64,000 nucleotides of DNA from the NCBI GenBank assembly GCA_947627045.1, contig CANQUM010000011.1:1-64000 (forward strand), read 5' to 3'. The DNA comes from an uncultured Clostridia bacterium. Lineage in GTDB: Bacteria > Bacillota > Clostridia > Oscillospirales > Ruminococcaceae. Under the pieces are notes generated by a model. The model saw only the letters and a list, made by a program, of their open reading frames with translations, was not told the DNA's origin and did not search any database. The position numbers and the translations under genes are program-made. Shown here one piece after another: positions 53,505 through 63,120 of the stretch (positions within the stretch are counted from its first letter, which is position 1; every line of letters starts with the position of its first letter).

Positions 53505-54113
53505 TTTTCAATTCCTCTTTTCTTCAAAAATATTCCTTAAATATAGTTTTAATAAGCAAATTGCTTATGATGTTTTACCGCTTGTGGGCAGTAAACAATG
53601 ACCCTCCTTCTTTGTTCAAATTTGAAATTCCGAAAATTCACACTTACGGGGATGTGGGATGAAGTGTAAACTTTAACAGATTTCATGAAACGAAAACACC
53701 ATACAGTGCTTAACATACCACAATTATATCACCGTAAAACAACTTTGTCAACACTATAAAATACAATTTTTCAACAAATTTTTTTAAGAAAAAAGCATAA
53801 AAACGCCGAAAAAGCTATATTTAAGGGCAATTTTATACCAAATTGAGTCTACAAATCGCCATTAACCATAACAAATTCATTATTTATACATATAATTTAG
53901 TTAAATTAGAGCAAATTCAAGAAATAATTCTTACTATTTGCACAAAAAAATTATTTTTCAATAGAAAACAGACCTTTAAAAAATAAAAGTTTAGAAATTG
54001 TTTACATTGTGTACAAATTTGTCCTACAATTTTTCACATAAATCCCAACCTACGGGATTCCGCACAAAACATAAAAGCTGCACCTCAAGGAATTGAAGCA
54101 CAGCCATCATTAA
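53505..54113. other. Long leader and AT-rich gap upstream of the giant LRR gene
   Basis: The promoter TTGACA (53751-53746), 17 bp, TATAAT (53728-53723) on the minus strand predicts a 5' leader of about 210 nt. In it are a hairpin ACACTT...AAGTGT (53667-53640), a strong AAGGAGGG (53609-53602) four bases before a mini-frame TTG...TAA of seven codons (53598-53575), and a palindrome ATAAGCAA-TTGCTTAT near 53560. From 53752 to 54113 the sequence is very AT-rich and I see nothing defined except a short hairpin-like AT run near galT. Confidence 0.55.
53723..53751 (-). promoter_or_regulatory. Promoter of the giant LRR gene
   Basis: Exact consensus TTGACA - 17 bp - TATAAT on the minus strand. Confidence 0.82.
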
Positions 54114-55085
54114 CTATTTACTATTCTTAACATATTTCTCATACGCTTTACGGAGTTCTTTAGAAGTTTCCTCAGGGCAGGTAGGGTTACAATGCGCCCA
54201 GACGCCTGTTTCAGAAGAGGCATTAAACTTAATTTTATCAGCCGATCTCATAGGCGGAAAGAACTCGATATGGAAATGAAAATCCTTTGAAAAGTCTCCG
54301 CTGTTGACGGGAGCGTTATGCATACACATCATATAGGGGAATTTAAAATCAAATAGGCTGTCGAGCATACCGACAGTTTGCTTTATGGTCTGACCGAGAA
54401 CATACTTTTCATCTTTATTGAAATCGGTAATATACTGTTTATGATCATTTGAGAAGATATAGACGCCGTACGGATACTCAGTAAAGAAGGGCAGAAACAC
54501 AGTGAAGTATTTATTTTTAAAAATAATTCTTCTGCCGTCTGCTATTTCGTGCTCGAGCATATCGCAGTAAATACATTTATCTTTTTCCGCAATATGTTCT
54601 TTAGCAGATTCAATTTCAAGCTGTATTTTCTTAGGAACGAAGGGGTATCCATACATTTGACCGTGAGGGTGTGGCATAGTAACTCCCACAGCCTCTCCCC
54701 TATTCTCGAATATAAACACATACTTAATTTTCTCATCACTAGCCATTGCAGAAAATCTTTCGCACCAAAGATCAACTAACTTAGCGATATGGTCATCTGA
54801 AAGCTCGGGCAAAGTTGCGGTATGGCTTGGCGAATAAAGAATGACCTCACATTTTCCATAATTTTTATCGACCTTAAAAAAGTCATTTGCAACATCATCC
54901 GGCTCAGGCGGGTTTTGAGAAAGCGCAGGAAAATCATTATCATATTTCAGCACTTCATAATCGGGAACATTCCCGAACGACGGACAAAAAGGACAATAGT
55001 CCTTGGGCATTTGCGGTCTTGCCTGTCTGTTTGAAGCTATCATAACCCAATCCTTAGTAAACGGATGCCATCTAAGCTCTGCCAT
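54114..55085 (-). CDS. galT: Galactose-1-phosphate uridylyltransferase family (HIT-type)
   Basis: The start is ATG 55085 (MAELRWHPFTKDWVMIASNR) with AAGGTG upstream; the longer frame adds an unlikely MYSKGKVIN. The 323-residue protein has the zinc-binding CPFCPS, the nucleotide region FENRGEAVGVTMPHPHGQ with the nucleophilic His in HPHGQ, and CIYCDM. It swaps UMP between UDP-glucose and galactose-1-phosphate in the Leloir pathway. No galK or galE is adjacent. Its leader carries the same SD-hairpin-start layout as secA. Confidence 0.93.
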   Translation of the reverse strand: MAELRWHPFTKDWVMIASNRQARPQMPKDYCPFCPSFGNVPDYEVLKYDNDFPALSQNPPEPDDVANDFFKVDKNYGKCEVILYSPSHTATLPELSDDHIAKLVDLWCERFSAMASDEKIKYVFIFENRGEAVGVTMPHPHGQMYGYPFVPKKIQLEIESAKEHIAEKDKCIYCDMLEHEIADGRRIIFKNKYFTVFLPFFTEYPYGVYIFSNDHKQYITDFNKDEKYVLGQTIKQTVGMLDSLFDFKFPYMMCMHNAPVNSGDFSKDFHFHIEFFPPMRSADKIKFNASSETGVWAHCNPTCPEETSKELRKAYEKYVKNSK

Positions 55086-55123
55086 ATTAATCACCTTGCC
55101 TTTGGAATACAAAGGCTTCCTTT
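55086..55123 (-). promoter_or_regulatory. galT leader: 17-nt hairpin between a purine-rich site and the start
   Basis: On the minus strand AAAGGAAG (55123-55116) is followed directly by CCTTTG-TATTC-CAAAGG (55115-55099), then CAAGGTGATTAAT and ATG 55085. The block matches the secA leader closely, although here a second site (AAGGTG) lies after the hairpin. Confidence 0.6.
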
Positions 55124-55283
55124 CCTACACACTATACTTCTTGCAGTAAATTTCATATAATTGCCGCAGCAGTTAAATAATGAACATAGTATAACATATT
55201 TCTAATTAATTTGCAACCACACAGCTTTTCAATAACTTAATTCAATAAAAAAGCGAATAACAAATCATCTTTAAAAATATGTA

Positions 55284-57935
55284 TTAATTACTTATCTTAT
55301 CAATTACTATTGACAAAAGCGGTACCATCACAGCACATACTGTTGAAATAAACAGCATTTTAAGATCAAGAGGAACGGTAGAAAAAATTACAGACATAGC
55401 AGGCATATATATAACGATAATCAGCACAATTAACGAAGTAACAACGGAAAAAATCAAAAAGAGGTTATTAAGAGGTTTTATTCTCAAAAGACTTTTATCC
55501 TCACTTTTACATTCAAAAACGTGTACAAGTTGACTTAATACAAGCGTAAACAAAGCGCAGGTTCTTGCCACGGGCTCTCCCTCTCCGAGTGCAAGAGCCA
55601 TAACGAAACTCGCTAGAGTGCAAAGACCTATAAATATACCTCTAAAAATGATTTTTGACAGCAGTCCGCCTGAAAAGAAGTTATCATCAGGCTTCCTCGG
55701 GGGCTTATGCAGAACGTCATCATCTACCGGCTCAAGACCAAGTGCCACAGCCGGAAGCCCATCGGTAACGAGATTTACAAGAAGTATCTGTGCCGGCAAA
55801 AGCACAATAGGCAATCCCATTAAAATTCCTATAAACATAACGCACACTTCGCCTATATTGCACGACAAAAGGTATCTGACGAACTTTCTGATATTCTGAA
55901 ATATACCCCGTCCGTTTTTTACTGCCATAACGATAGTCTTGAAATTATCGTCCAGAAGAGTAATATCGCTTACGCTCTTTGTAACGTCTGTTCCGCTTCC
56001 CATTGCTATTCCCACAGAAGCCTCTTTGATTGCCGGAGCGTCGTTTACTCCGTCGCCTGTCATTGCAACAATTTCGCCGTTTCCCTTTAACAACCTTACT
56101 ATTCTCAGCTTGTGTGCGGGGCTTACTCTCGACAGTACCCTCACCTTTTTAAGCGCCAAGCTAAGCTCCTGATCGTCCATCTCATCTATTTCACTTCCAT
56201 TTAAAGCCTCGTCCTCGCCTTTTATTATTCCCGCTCTCTTAGCAATTTCACAGGCGGTCAGCTTATGATCGCCGGTAAGCATAATTACCTTGATTTTTGC
56301 CCGCTTACAAAGTGCGATAGAGCGCTTTATTTCAGGTCTCAATGGATCAAGAAGCCCCATAATGCCGAGAAAAATACGTTTTTCCCCTACAATTTCAGAA
56401 AAAGCAATAACTCTCAGACCCTTTTTTGACATTTCATCTCGCTTTTGCTCTATTGCCTTGACCTCAGTAATTCCAAGCTGTTTAAGCTCTCTATCCTGAA
56501 AATAATATTCGCAGTTATCAATAATAACATCCAAAGCACCCTTTGTATACTCAATTTCAAGACCCGATTTATCCTCTACTCTTACGGTCATCTTGCGCTT
56601 TTCGCTTTCAAACGGATCTTCAAAAACCCTTACAAATCTTTCGCTCTCCGAAGTTATATTCGCCGCCATACCTGCTATTTTCATTGCTGCCTCTAACGGG
56701 TCTCCTGACGTTTCATACGTTTTCAGAATATTTCTCCGGTTCCTTGAATTATTACCTATAAGCTGTTCTTTAATTGATACTTTTGAATTATTACACGCAA
56801 CTCCGCATCTTAACATTTCATAAAGCGACGGCAAAGCAACAGGTTCTGCTTTAATATCCTCCCCCTTTAAATAGAATGCTCCGCTGCCGTTTGAATCTCT
56901 TAGTTCAAAATCGTTTTCAACAGTAGAAAGCTCTGATACCTTCATTTTATTCTCGGTTAAAGTACCTGTCTTATCTGTGCAGATAACCGTTGCCGAGCCT
57001 AAAGTTTCAACCGAGTGAAGTCTTCTGACCAGTGCATTTTTCTTTAACATTCTCGAAACAGCAAGCGCAAGCGCAATAGTAACAGCAGCAGGAAGCCCCT
57101 CCGGAATTGCCGCAATAGCTATTGTAATTCCGGTCATAAGCATGGTAAAAACATTCTCGCCGCGAATTATTCCGGCAGTTGTAACTATAACGCAAACCGC
57201 CATACAAATTACCGCAAGCACTTTAGACAACGATTTCAGCTTAGCCTGCAGGGGTGTTTCGCCCGACTCTATTGAATGAAGCATACTTCCGACCTTACCC
57301 ATCTGGGTATCCTTGCCTGTGCTTGTAGCTTCGGCAACAGCATTGCCTCTGGTAACTACTCCTCCCATATACAGCATATACGGCAAATTCAATTCTGCAA
57401 AGAAATTTTCATTTTCTCTTGCTCTTTTTGAAACAGCTTTTGATTCACCCGTTAAAACAGATTCATCACAGCTTAAATAGTTCTGCTCTTTTATATACGC
57501 ATCACATGGAATCCTGTCGCCTGTTTCCACCTCAAAAACGTCTCCGATAACTATATCTTCAGACGGTATTTTTATAAGCCTTCCGTCACGGTATACCTTA
57601 GCGGTCGGTGCTGCGAGTTTTTCTAATGACATAAGCGTTCGCTCTGTTCTGAATTCCTGAATAAATCCGATTATTGAATTAAGTGCAACTATAATTAAAA
57701 TTGTAAATGCGTCATATATTTCTCCTACCAATACAGATACAACTGTCGCACATAAAAGTATTATCACAAGAATATCTCTGAACTGATTTCCGAATATCTT
57801 TAAAACATTCGGCTTTTTCGGTTTTTCAAGCTGATTTTTGCCATATAGCTTTTGTCTTCTTTTAGCCTCGTCATTACTCAGCCCTATCATATTTTCTTTT
57901 CTTTCAATTTTGTTTTGCTCAAGTATATCAAGCAT
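55284..57935 (-). CDS. Calcium-transporting P-type ATPase (P2 type)
   Basis: GGAGG lies 5 nt before ATG 57935 (MLDILEQNKIERKENMIGLS). The 883-residue pump has the cation ATPase N-terminal domain, TGES (VLTGESKAVSK), the M4 ion motif PEGLPAAVTIALALAVSRM, the phosphorylation site CTDKTGTLTENK, TGDH and GDGVNDAPAIKEASVG. C-terminal helices contain NLVTDGLPAVALGLEP. PEGLP and the whole order fit SERCA/PMR1-like Ca2+ pumps; Mn2+ transport is also known in the group. Export from the cytoplasm. A Ca/Na antiporter gene lies 2 kb away on the other strand. Confidence 0.92.
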   Translation of the reverse strand: MLDILEQNKIERKENMIGLSNDEAKRRQKLYGKNQLEKPKKPNVLKIFGNQFRDILVIILLCATVVSVLVGEIYDAFTILIIVALNSIIGFIQEFRTERTLMSLEKLAAPTAKVYRDGRLIKIPSEDIVIGDVFEVETGDRIPCDAYIKEQNYLSCDESVLTGESKAVSKRARENENFFAELNLPYMLYMGGVVTRGNAVAEATSTGKDTQMGKVGSMLHSIESGETPLQAKLKSLSKVLAVICMAVCVIVTTAGIIRGENVFTMLMTGITIAIAAIPEGLPAAVTIALALAVSRMLKKNALVRRLHSVETLGSATVICTDKTGTLTENKMKVSELSTVENDFELRDSNGSGAFYLKGEDIKAEPVALPSLYEMLRCGVACNNSKVSIKEQLIGNNSRNRRNILKTYETSGDPLEAAMKIAGMAANITSESERFVRVFEDPFESEKRKMTVRVEDKSGLEIEYTKGALDVIIDNCEYYFQDRELKQLGITEVKAIEQKRDEMSKKGLRVIAFSEIVGEKRIFLGIMGLLDPLRPEIKRSIALCKRAKIKVIMLTGDHKLTACEIAKRAGIIKGEDEALNGSEIDEMDDQELSLALKKVRVLSRVSPAHKLRIVRLLKGNGEIVAMTGDGVNDAPAIKEASVGIAMGSGTDVTKSVSDITLLDDNFKTIVMAVKNGRGIFQNIRKFVRYLLSCNIGEVCVMFIGILMGLPIVLLPAQILLVNLVTDGLPAVALGLEPVDDDVLHKPPRKPDDNFFSGGLLSKIIFRGIFIGLCTLASFVMALALGEGEPVARTCALFTLVLSQLVHVFECKSEDKSLLRIKPLNNLFLIFSVVTSLIVLIIVIYMPAMSVIFSTVPLDLKMLFISTVCAVMVPLLSIVIDKISN

Positions 57936-58250
57936 TTTAACCTCCATCCTGCGTGATAAAATCACACAAAGCCGTAAAAATATATCCTTAAATTGTGTAT
58001 GTTTTATACTTATTCGGCTTGTACTTCAGTTATGCTTGAAATTTATTTTTACTTAATATGTCATTTTAACTGATAAACAATAAACTTCTTTCTGTTTACA
58101 AAAAATATTGATTTGTATTTTGATTAGTAGTATAATATAAATTGTATATTGCATTTAAAACGGCTGTATAATTTTTTGATCTAATACGGTCTTATGATAT
58201 ATTCAGATTAAACAAAAAGGAGAAATGCTCAAAATGAGCATATTAATTTT
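57936..58250. other. Divergent region between Ca-ATPase and PP2C genes
   Basis: It has a hairpin GTGTGA-TTTTA-TCACGC (57967-57951, minus strand) just before the ATPase ribosome site, as in the secA leader. On the plus strand TTTGAT (58175-58180) and TATATT (58198-58203), 17 bp apart, may be the PP2C promoter. The remainder is plain AT-rich sequence. Confidence 0.55.
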
Positions 58251-58253
58251 ATG
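58215..58253 (+). promoter_or_regulatory. PP2C leader: ribosome site, 17-nt hairpin, start
   Basis: AAAAGGAGAA (58215-58224) is followed by ATGCTC-AAAAT-GAGCAT (58225-58241), then nine bases and ATG 58251. Two extra ATGs in the hairpin (58225, 58234) open a frame MSILILCALILTE that ends at 58275, overlapping the phosphatase start out of frame. Confidence 0.55.
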
Positions 58254-59006
58254 CGCTTTAATACTTACGGAATAACCGATACGGGTAAATACAGAAAAAA
58301 GAATGAAGACGCAATAATGGTCGGTGAAAAGATCTGCACAGACGGAGTATTAGAAACCGAGATCGCTCCCCCGTTTTTTGCTGCTGTCTGCGACGGTGTA
58401 GGCGGAGAAAAATCAGGAGAGATAGCGGCGTCTCTGACTCTTGAAAAACTGCTTATGACTACATATTCAAAAGTTACCGAGCTTAAAACACGGGTTTTCG
58501 GTATACACGATGAGCTTATTGAATACGGCAGAGAGCATCCCGAATCATTTAATATGCAGACTACCCTCTGCCTTGTTGCGCTCGACGCCGACAATAACAT
58601 CTCCTGCATAAACGTCGGCGACAGCAGAGCATACTTGTTAAAGTCGGGCAAGCTCAAACAAATATCAACCGATCAGTCTCTTAGACAGTTTTTAAATGAA
58701 ACAGGAAGAAGCAAAATTTTTGAAAGAGAAAAAGATAAAATAAAACATATCATTATATCGTCCTTGGGAAATGCAAAGCAATTTCCTATGGTAGATCTGA
58801 CAAATATTTCAGACAAACTTGAACGAGGCGATTCTTTGATGATATGTTCAGACGGTGTTTACGACAAATTATCTGATAATTATATCAAAGAAGTTCTCTG
58901 TTCTTCAAAAGCCATAAGCGAAAAGGCAGAAAGTCTTGTTGATAAAGCTATAGAAAATAAAAGCCGAGATAATCTTTCGGTTATACTTATCGAGGTTAAG
59001 GATTAG
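58251..59006 (+). CDS. PP2C-type Ser/Thr protein phosphatase
   Basis: The 251-residue enzyme removes phosphate from Ser/Thr residues with two metal ions. It starts MRFNTYGITDTGKYRKKNED, the usual entry with the Arg and Asp residues, and has FAAVCDGVGGEKSGEIAA (metal-binding DGVGG), NVGDSRAYLLKSGKLKQIST, LMICSDGVYDKLSDN and the late SRDNLSVILIEV with the metal Asp. It is complete and of normal length. No partner Ser/Thr kinase (PrkC type) is next to it, unlike the common pair. Confidence 0.92.
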   Translation: MRFNTYGITDTGKYRKKNEDAIMVGEKICTDGVLETEIAPPFFAAVCDGVGGEKSGEIAASLTLEKLLMTTYSKVTELKTRVFGIHDELIEYGREHPESFNMQTTLCLVALDADNNISCINVGDSRAYLLKSGKLKQISTDQSLRQFLNETGRSKIFEREKDKIKHIIISSLGNAKQFPMVDLTNISDKLERGDSLMICSDGVYDKLSDNYIKEVLCSSKAISEKAESLVDKAIENKSRDNLSVILIEVKD

Positions 59007-59122
59007 CGTTTTAATACTTTTTACATACTTACAGGTCTTTTCTCAAAAAGCCCGGTTATTTTCACAAAGTATTAATAATAAATTATATTAATGAGTAAAA
59101 TAAATTTGAATCGGAGATTAAA

Positions 59123-59947
59123 ATGTTTGACAGTAAAGAAATTTCGGAATTTTGCAAAAATTATGAGATATGTGATGCACACGCACATATTTTCCCTGAA
59201 AAAATATCTGTAAAGGCGGTTTCATCAATAGGAAACTTTTACAGCATTCCTATGACCTGCAAAAACGGTATATCAGACGAGCTTATTGAATACGGAAGCA
59301 AAATAGGCGTTACGCACTATCTTGTTTGCTCGACGGCTACCGTTCCGCATCAGGTTGAAAGCATAAACACCTTTATTATGAACGAGTGCAAACTTCATCC
59401 CGAATTTGTCGGTTTCGGAACACTTCACCCCGATTATGAAAATATAGATGAAGAAGTCGATAGAATAATAAGTTCTGGCTTGAGAGGCATAAAGATACAC
59501 CCGGATTTTCAGGAATTTTATATAGACGATGATAAGGCTGAAAAAATATACAGTGCAATTGAAGGAAAGCTCCCTATCCTTATTCATATGGGAGACCCAA
59601 GATATGATTATTCACGTCCGAAAAGACTTGAAAGCGTAATGAAAACATTTCCAAAGCTAGATGTGTTTGCCGCTCATTTGGGCGGTTACGAGCGGTGGGA
59701 CGAGGCTGTAACCTGTCTTTTCGGTAAAAACATACATTTTGATTCAAGCTCCTCATTGGAATTTCTATCAGTTGATTATGCAAGAGAAATAATAAGAGGC
59801 TTCGGTGCTGACAAAATATTCTTCGGAACTGATTTCCCTATGTGGGACCACTACAGTGAAATTCAACGGTTTATGAGACTTGGTTTAAGCGATGATGAGA
59901 ACAAAAAAATTCTGAGTGATAATTTTAAAAAGTATTTTAATTTATAA
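59123..59947 (+). CDS. Amidohydrolase_2 family metal-dependent hydrolase
   Basis: The 274-residue protein has the TIM-barrel metal motifs CDAHAHIFPEKI near the N-terminus, GIKIHPDFQEF (Lys/His region), ILIHMGDPRYDYS, AAHLGGYERWDEA and the final FGTDFPMWDH with the catalytic Asp. This pattern belongs to the PF04909 family, which includes decarboxylases and lactone hydrolases. No neighbour indicates the substrate. It lies 50 bp before the antiporter gene on the same strand. Confidence 0.85.
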   Translation: MFDSKEISEFCKNYEICDAHAHIFPEKISVKAVSSIGNFYSIPMTCKNGISDELIEYGSKIGVTHYLVCSTATVPHQVESINTFIMNECKLHPEFVGFGTLHPDYENIDEEVDRIISSGLRGIKIHPDFQEFYIDDDKAEKIYSAIEGKLPILIHMGDPRYDYSRPKRLESVMKTFPKLDVFAAHLGGYERWDEAVTCLFGKNIHFDSSSSLEFLSVDYAREIIRGFGADKIFFGTDFPMWDHYSEIQRFMRLGLSDDENKKILSDNFKKYFNL

Positions 59948-59996
59948 TGCTTATTGATCAGCATATATAAAAAACAAAGGAGAAGATCGTTAAAAT

Positions 59997-60974
59997 ATGA
60001 ATTTAGTACTTTGGAGTTTATGCTATATCGTACTTGCTGTATTGGTAGTGATCCTTTCGGTAAAGCTTGCCGACTATGTGGATCTAATAGACAAAAAAAC
60101 AAATATATCGGGTGCATTTATAGGCGGAGTTGTTCTCGCCGCTGTTACGTCGCTGCCTGAGCTTTTTACCTCTTTTTCAGCAGTCGTTATTGTTAAAAAC
60201 CCAAGTCTTGTAATAGGAAATATTTTAGGCAGCAACCTTTTTAATATGACTATATTCGGCATTGTAATGTTAATATGGGCTAAAAAGTTTTCCAAAGCAG
60301 CGGTAGGAAAAAGTCATTTTAAAATAACAATGTTTACTCTTTTTCTGTTTGCTTTGATGTTCTTAGCTGTTATACTGGGCATCGACTACAGTGTATTCAG
60401 CATAAGCATTTATTCTTTGATTATAATTATTACTTATATTTTTTCCATTAGATTTATGGCAAATGACAAAAGTGATAACGATGAGCAAACAAACAATCCT
60501 CTTACTATTAAGCAAATCGCCGTCAGATTTGTAATACTGGCTGTCGTTCTGGTATGTGTTTCAGTATCTATAACCTATGTTACCGACATTCTAGCAAAAG
60601 GATTTAACCTAGGTGCAACAATTGCAGGTGCATTGTTTCTTGGTATCGCAACAAGTCTTCCTGAGCTTACTTCTACCTTTGCACTGGCTAAAAAGTCTAA
60701 CTTTAATGCAGCAACAGGTAATATTCTCGGAAGCGGAGTGTTCAACTTTGCAATACTTGCAGTATCTGATATTCTTTACAGAGGCGGCTCGGTGTTTTAT
60801 ACAAAAGGTTCAGGCTCGCTTGTCATATTCGGATTTATTGCAACAATTATCACAGGACTTTGCCTGTTTCTTAAAAACAAAAAGACAGATAAAAATTCAA
60901 ATTTCAGTTTGTTCTACAGAATAATGGGATTAATGATTATACTTTGCTATGCTTTGTTTATAGTATTATCTTAG
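59997..60974 (+). CDS. Calcium/sodium antiporter (CaCA family, YrbG type)
   Basis: The 325-residue protein has ten membrane helices in two inverted halves. The two alpha repeats are VLAAVTSLPELFTSFSAVVI with GNILGSNLFN, and LGIATSLPELTSTFALAKKS with GNILGSGVFNFAI; the acidic residue of each TSLPEL is the cation ligand. It swaps Ca2+ or K+ against Na+ or H+. AAAGGAG lies upstream at a wide spacing. ppk starts 15 bp after it, so the two are co-transcribed. Confidence 0.92.
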   Translation: MNLVLWSLCYIVLAVLVVILSVKLADYVDLIDKKTNISGAFIGGVVLAAVTSLPELFTSFSAVVIVKNPSLVIGNILGSNLFNMTIFGIVMLIWAKKFSKAAVGKSHFKITMFTLFLFALMFLAVILGIDYSVFSISIYSLIIIITYIFSIRFMANDKSDNDEQTNNPLTIKQIAVRFVILAVVLVCVSVSITYVTDILAKGFNLGATIAGALFLGIATSLPELTSTFALAKKSNFNAATGNILGSGVFNFAILAVSDILYRGGSVFYTKGSGSLVIFGFIATIITGLCLFLKNKKTDKNSNFSLFYRIMGLMIILCYALFIVLS

Positions 60975-60989
60975 CGGGAGGAAGTTAAT

Positions 60990-63116
60990 TTGGCTGAAAA
61001 GATTTATGACAACCGTGAGCTTTCATGGCTTAAATTCAACCAGCGGGTTTTAGATGAATCAAACGACAATTCTGTACCGCTGTTGGAAAGACTGTTTTTT
61101 TCATCAATATATTCTAGCAATCTAGACGAATTTTTTATGGTCAGGGTAGGCTCGCTTCACGACCAGATGCTTATTGACGATGATGACCTCGACGGAAAAA
61201 CCAAAATGAAGCCGTCAGAACAGCTTAATGCGATTTTCAAAAGAGTTGCCCAGTTAAACGTAAAGCACGACGAGTATTTTGAAAGACTGTCGGACGAGCT
61301 TAAAGAAAACGGAATAAAGCATATAAATATAAAGGAACTGTCAAAAGAGGATAAGAATTTTGTAAACAGTTTTTTCAAATACGAAGTAAGTCCGTTTTTA
61401 TCTCCCCAGATAGTCAATAAAAGACATCCTTTCCCATTTATGAACGGCAAAGATGTATATGCAGTTGCACGTCTTTCGTCAAAGTCTAATATTTTGTTGG
61501 GAATTGTAAATACCTCCGGAGTATTTTCAAGGGTTCTATTCCTGCCGGGCAAAAAGAAAATAAGATATATTCTAGTTGAAGATATAATCCTTCACAACCT
61601 AAACAAAATCTTTTCAAATTATAAAATAGAAGAAAAAAGCCTTATTCGTGTTACAAGAAACACAGATATTGACGTTAAAGAAGCTCTTTTTGACCAGGAG
61701 ATGGATTTCAGGGGCGCTATGTCTGAGCTTATTAAAAAAAGAAAACGGCTTTGCGCTGTCAGAATACAGCTTTCCAAAGAGCTTTCCGCTTCAACGATAG
61801 CCGAACTGTCATCTCGTCTTGATATACCAAAAAAGCAATTCTTTGTAGAAAAAACACCGCTTGATATGTCTTATATATTCACAGTAAGAAACAAAGCAAA
61901 AGACCAATCAGATTTGTTTTTTAACGAACAGATTCCGCAAAAGTCGCCTATGGTTGACGAATCAAGCCCTATGATTGCTCAAATTGATAAAAAAGATATT
62001 TTTTTATCCTATCCATATGAAAGCATTAAGCCTTTTATCAGGCTTTTACAGGAAGCGGCACATGATAAGAATGTTGTATCAATAAAAATCACATTATACC
62101 GTGTTGCTAAGGCAAGCAAAATCGTTGAAGCTCTGATAGACGCCGCTGAAAGCGGAAAAGACGTTATGGTATTAGTCGAGCTTCGAGCAAGATTTGACGA
62201 GGAAAACAATATAGACTGGTCAAAACGTCTTGAGAAAGCAGGAGTTAAGGTAATATACGGCCCTGAAGATTTAAAGGTACACTCAAAGCTTCTGCTTATC
62301 ACTAGAAAATTCGGAAACAAAGCAAAATACACCGTTCAGGTGGGAACGGGAAACTACAACGAAAAAACAGCAGAGCTTTATGCAGACGTTTGCCTTATGA
62401 CTTCTCATCAAGGAATAGCTGAAGACGCCGTAAATGTTTTTAATGCGCTTGCAACAGACAATCTTGTTGAAAAGACAAATCATCTTCTTGTAGCTCCAAA
62501 GGCGCTTCGTCCCCAGCTAATTGATATGATGGATGAGGAGATACAAAAAGCCAAAAGCGGAAATCAGGCATACATAGGCATAAAGGCAAACTCACTGACG
62601 GATAAAGTTCTGATTAAAAAGCTTATTGAATGTTCAAAAGCCGGAGTTGAAATTGAGCTTGTTATCAGGGGTATATGCTGTCTGATTCCGGGAATTGAGG
62701 GAGAAACAGAAAATATAAAAGTAGTATCCATAGTTGGCAGATACTTAGAGCATGCAAGGTTCTATATTTTCGGAAAAAATAATGAACAAAAGATTTATAT
62801 TTCCTCTGCTGACTTTATGACAAGAAACACTATAAGACGTGTTGAGGTAGCCGTTCCGATATACGACAATGAAATAAAAGAAAAAGTTTTCAGATATTTT
62901 AAAACGCAAGTCAACGACAATGTCAAGGGCAGGGTCTTGCAGTCAAACGGCACTTACAAAAAGCAAAAACAGGACGATTTTGACACTATTGACGCTCAGC
63001 AGATATTCTTTGACGAGGCATATAAAAACGCACCAACGACAGAGACTGAACCATCTTATGAAAAAAATAAATCATCTATATTTAAACGTATTTTGTCGCT
63101 CTTTAGAAAGAAATAA
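60990..63116 (+). CDS. ppk: Polyphosphate kinase
   Basis: The start is TTG at 60990 behind GGGAGGAAG. The 708-residue enzyme makes polyphosphate from ATP. It has the N-terminal ELSWLKFNQRVLDESND, the catalytic-domain stretches SIKITLYRVAKASKIVEALI, VELRARFDEENNIDWSKRLE, HSKLLLI (His for autophosphorylation at the HxK motif), GTGNYNEKTAELYAD and a second phospholipase-D-like motif ARFYIFG with YISSADFMTRN. It is the last gene of the operon with the antiporter; polyphosphate can hold Ca2+, which is a possible link. Confidence 0.96.
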   Translation: MAEKIYDNRELSWLKFNQRVLDESNDNSVPLLERLFFSSIYSSNLDEFFMVRVGSLHDQMLIDDDDLDGKTKMKPSEQLNAIFKRVAQLNVKHDEYFERLSDELKENGIKHINIKELSKEDKNFVNSFFKYEVSPFLSPQIVNKRHPFPFMNGKDVYAVARLSSKSNILLGIVNTSGVFSRVLFLPGKKKIRYILVEDIILHNLNKIFSNYKIEEKSLIRVTRNTDIDVKEALFDQEMDFRGAMSELIKKRKRLCAVRIQLSKELSASTIAELSSRLDIPKKQFFVEKTPLDMSYIFTVRNKAKDQSDLFFNEQIPQKSPMVDESSPMIAQIDKKDIFLSYPYESIKPFIRLLQEAAHDKNVVSIKITLYRVAKASKIVEALIDAAESGKDVMVLVELRARFDEENNIDWSKRLEKAGVKVIYGPEDLKVHSKLLLITRKFGNKAKYTVQVGTGNYNEKTAELYADVCLMTSHQGIAEDAVNVFNALATDNLVEKTNHLLVAPKALRPQLIDMMDEEIQKAKSGNQAYIGIKANSLTDKVLIKKLIECSKAGVEIELVIRGICCLIPGIEGETENIKVVSIVGRYLEHARFYIFGKNNEQKIYISSADFMTRNTIRRVEVAVPIYDNEIKEKVFRYFKTQVNDNVKGRVLQSNGTYKKQKQDDFDTIDAQQIFFDEAYKNAPTTETEPSYEKNKSSIFKRILSLFRKK

Positions 63117-63120
63117 AAAT

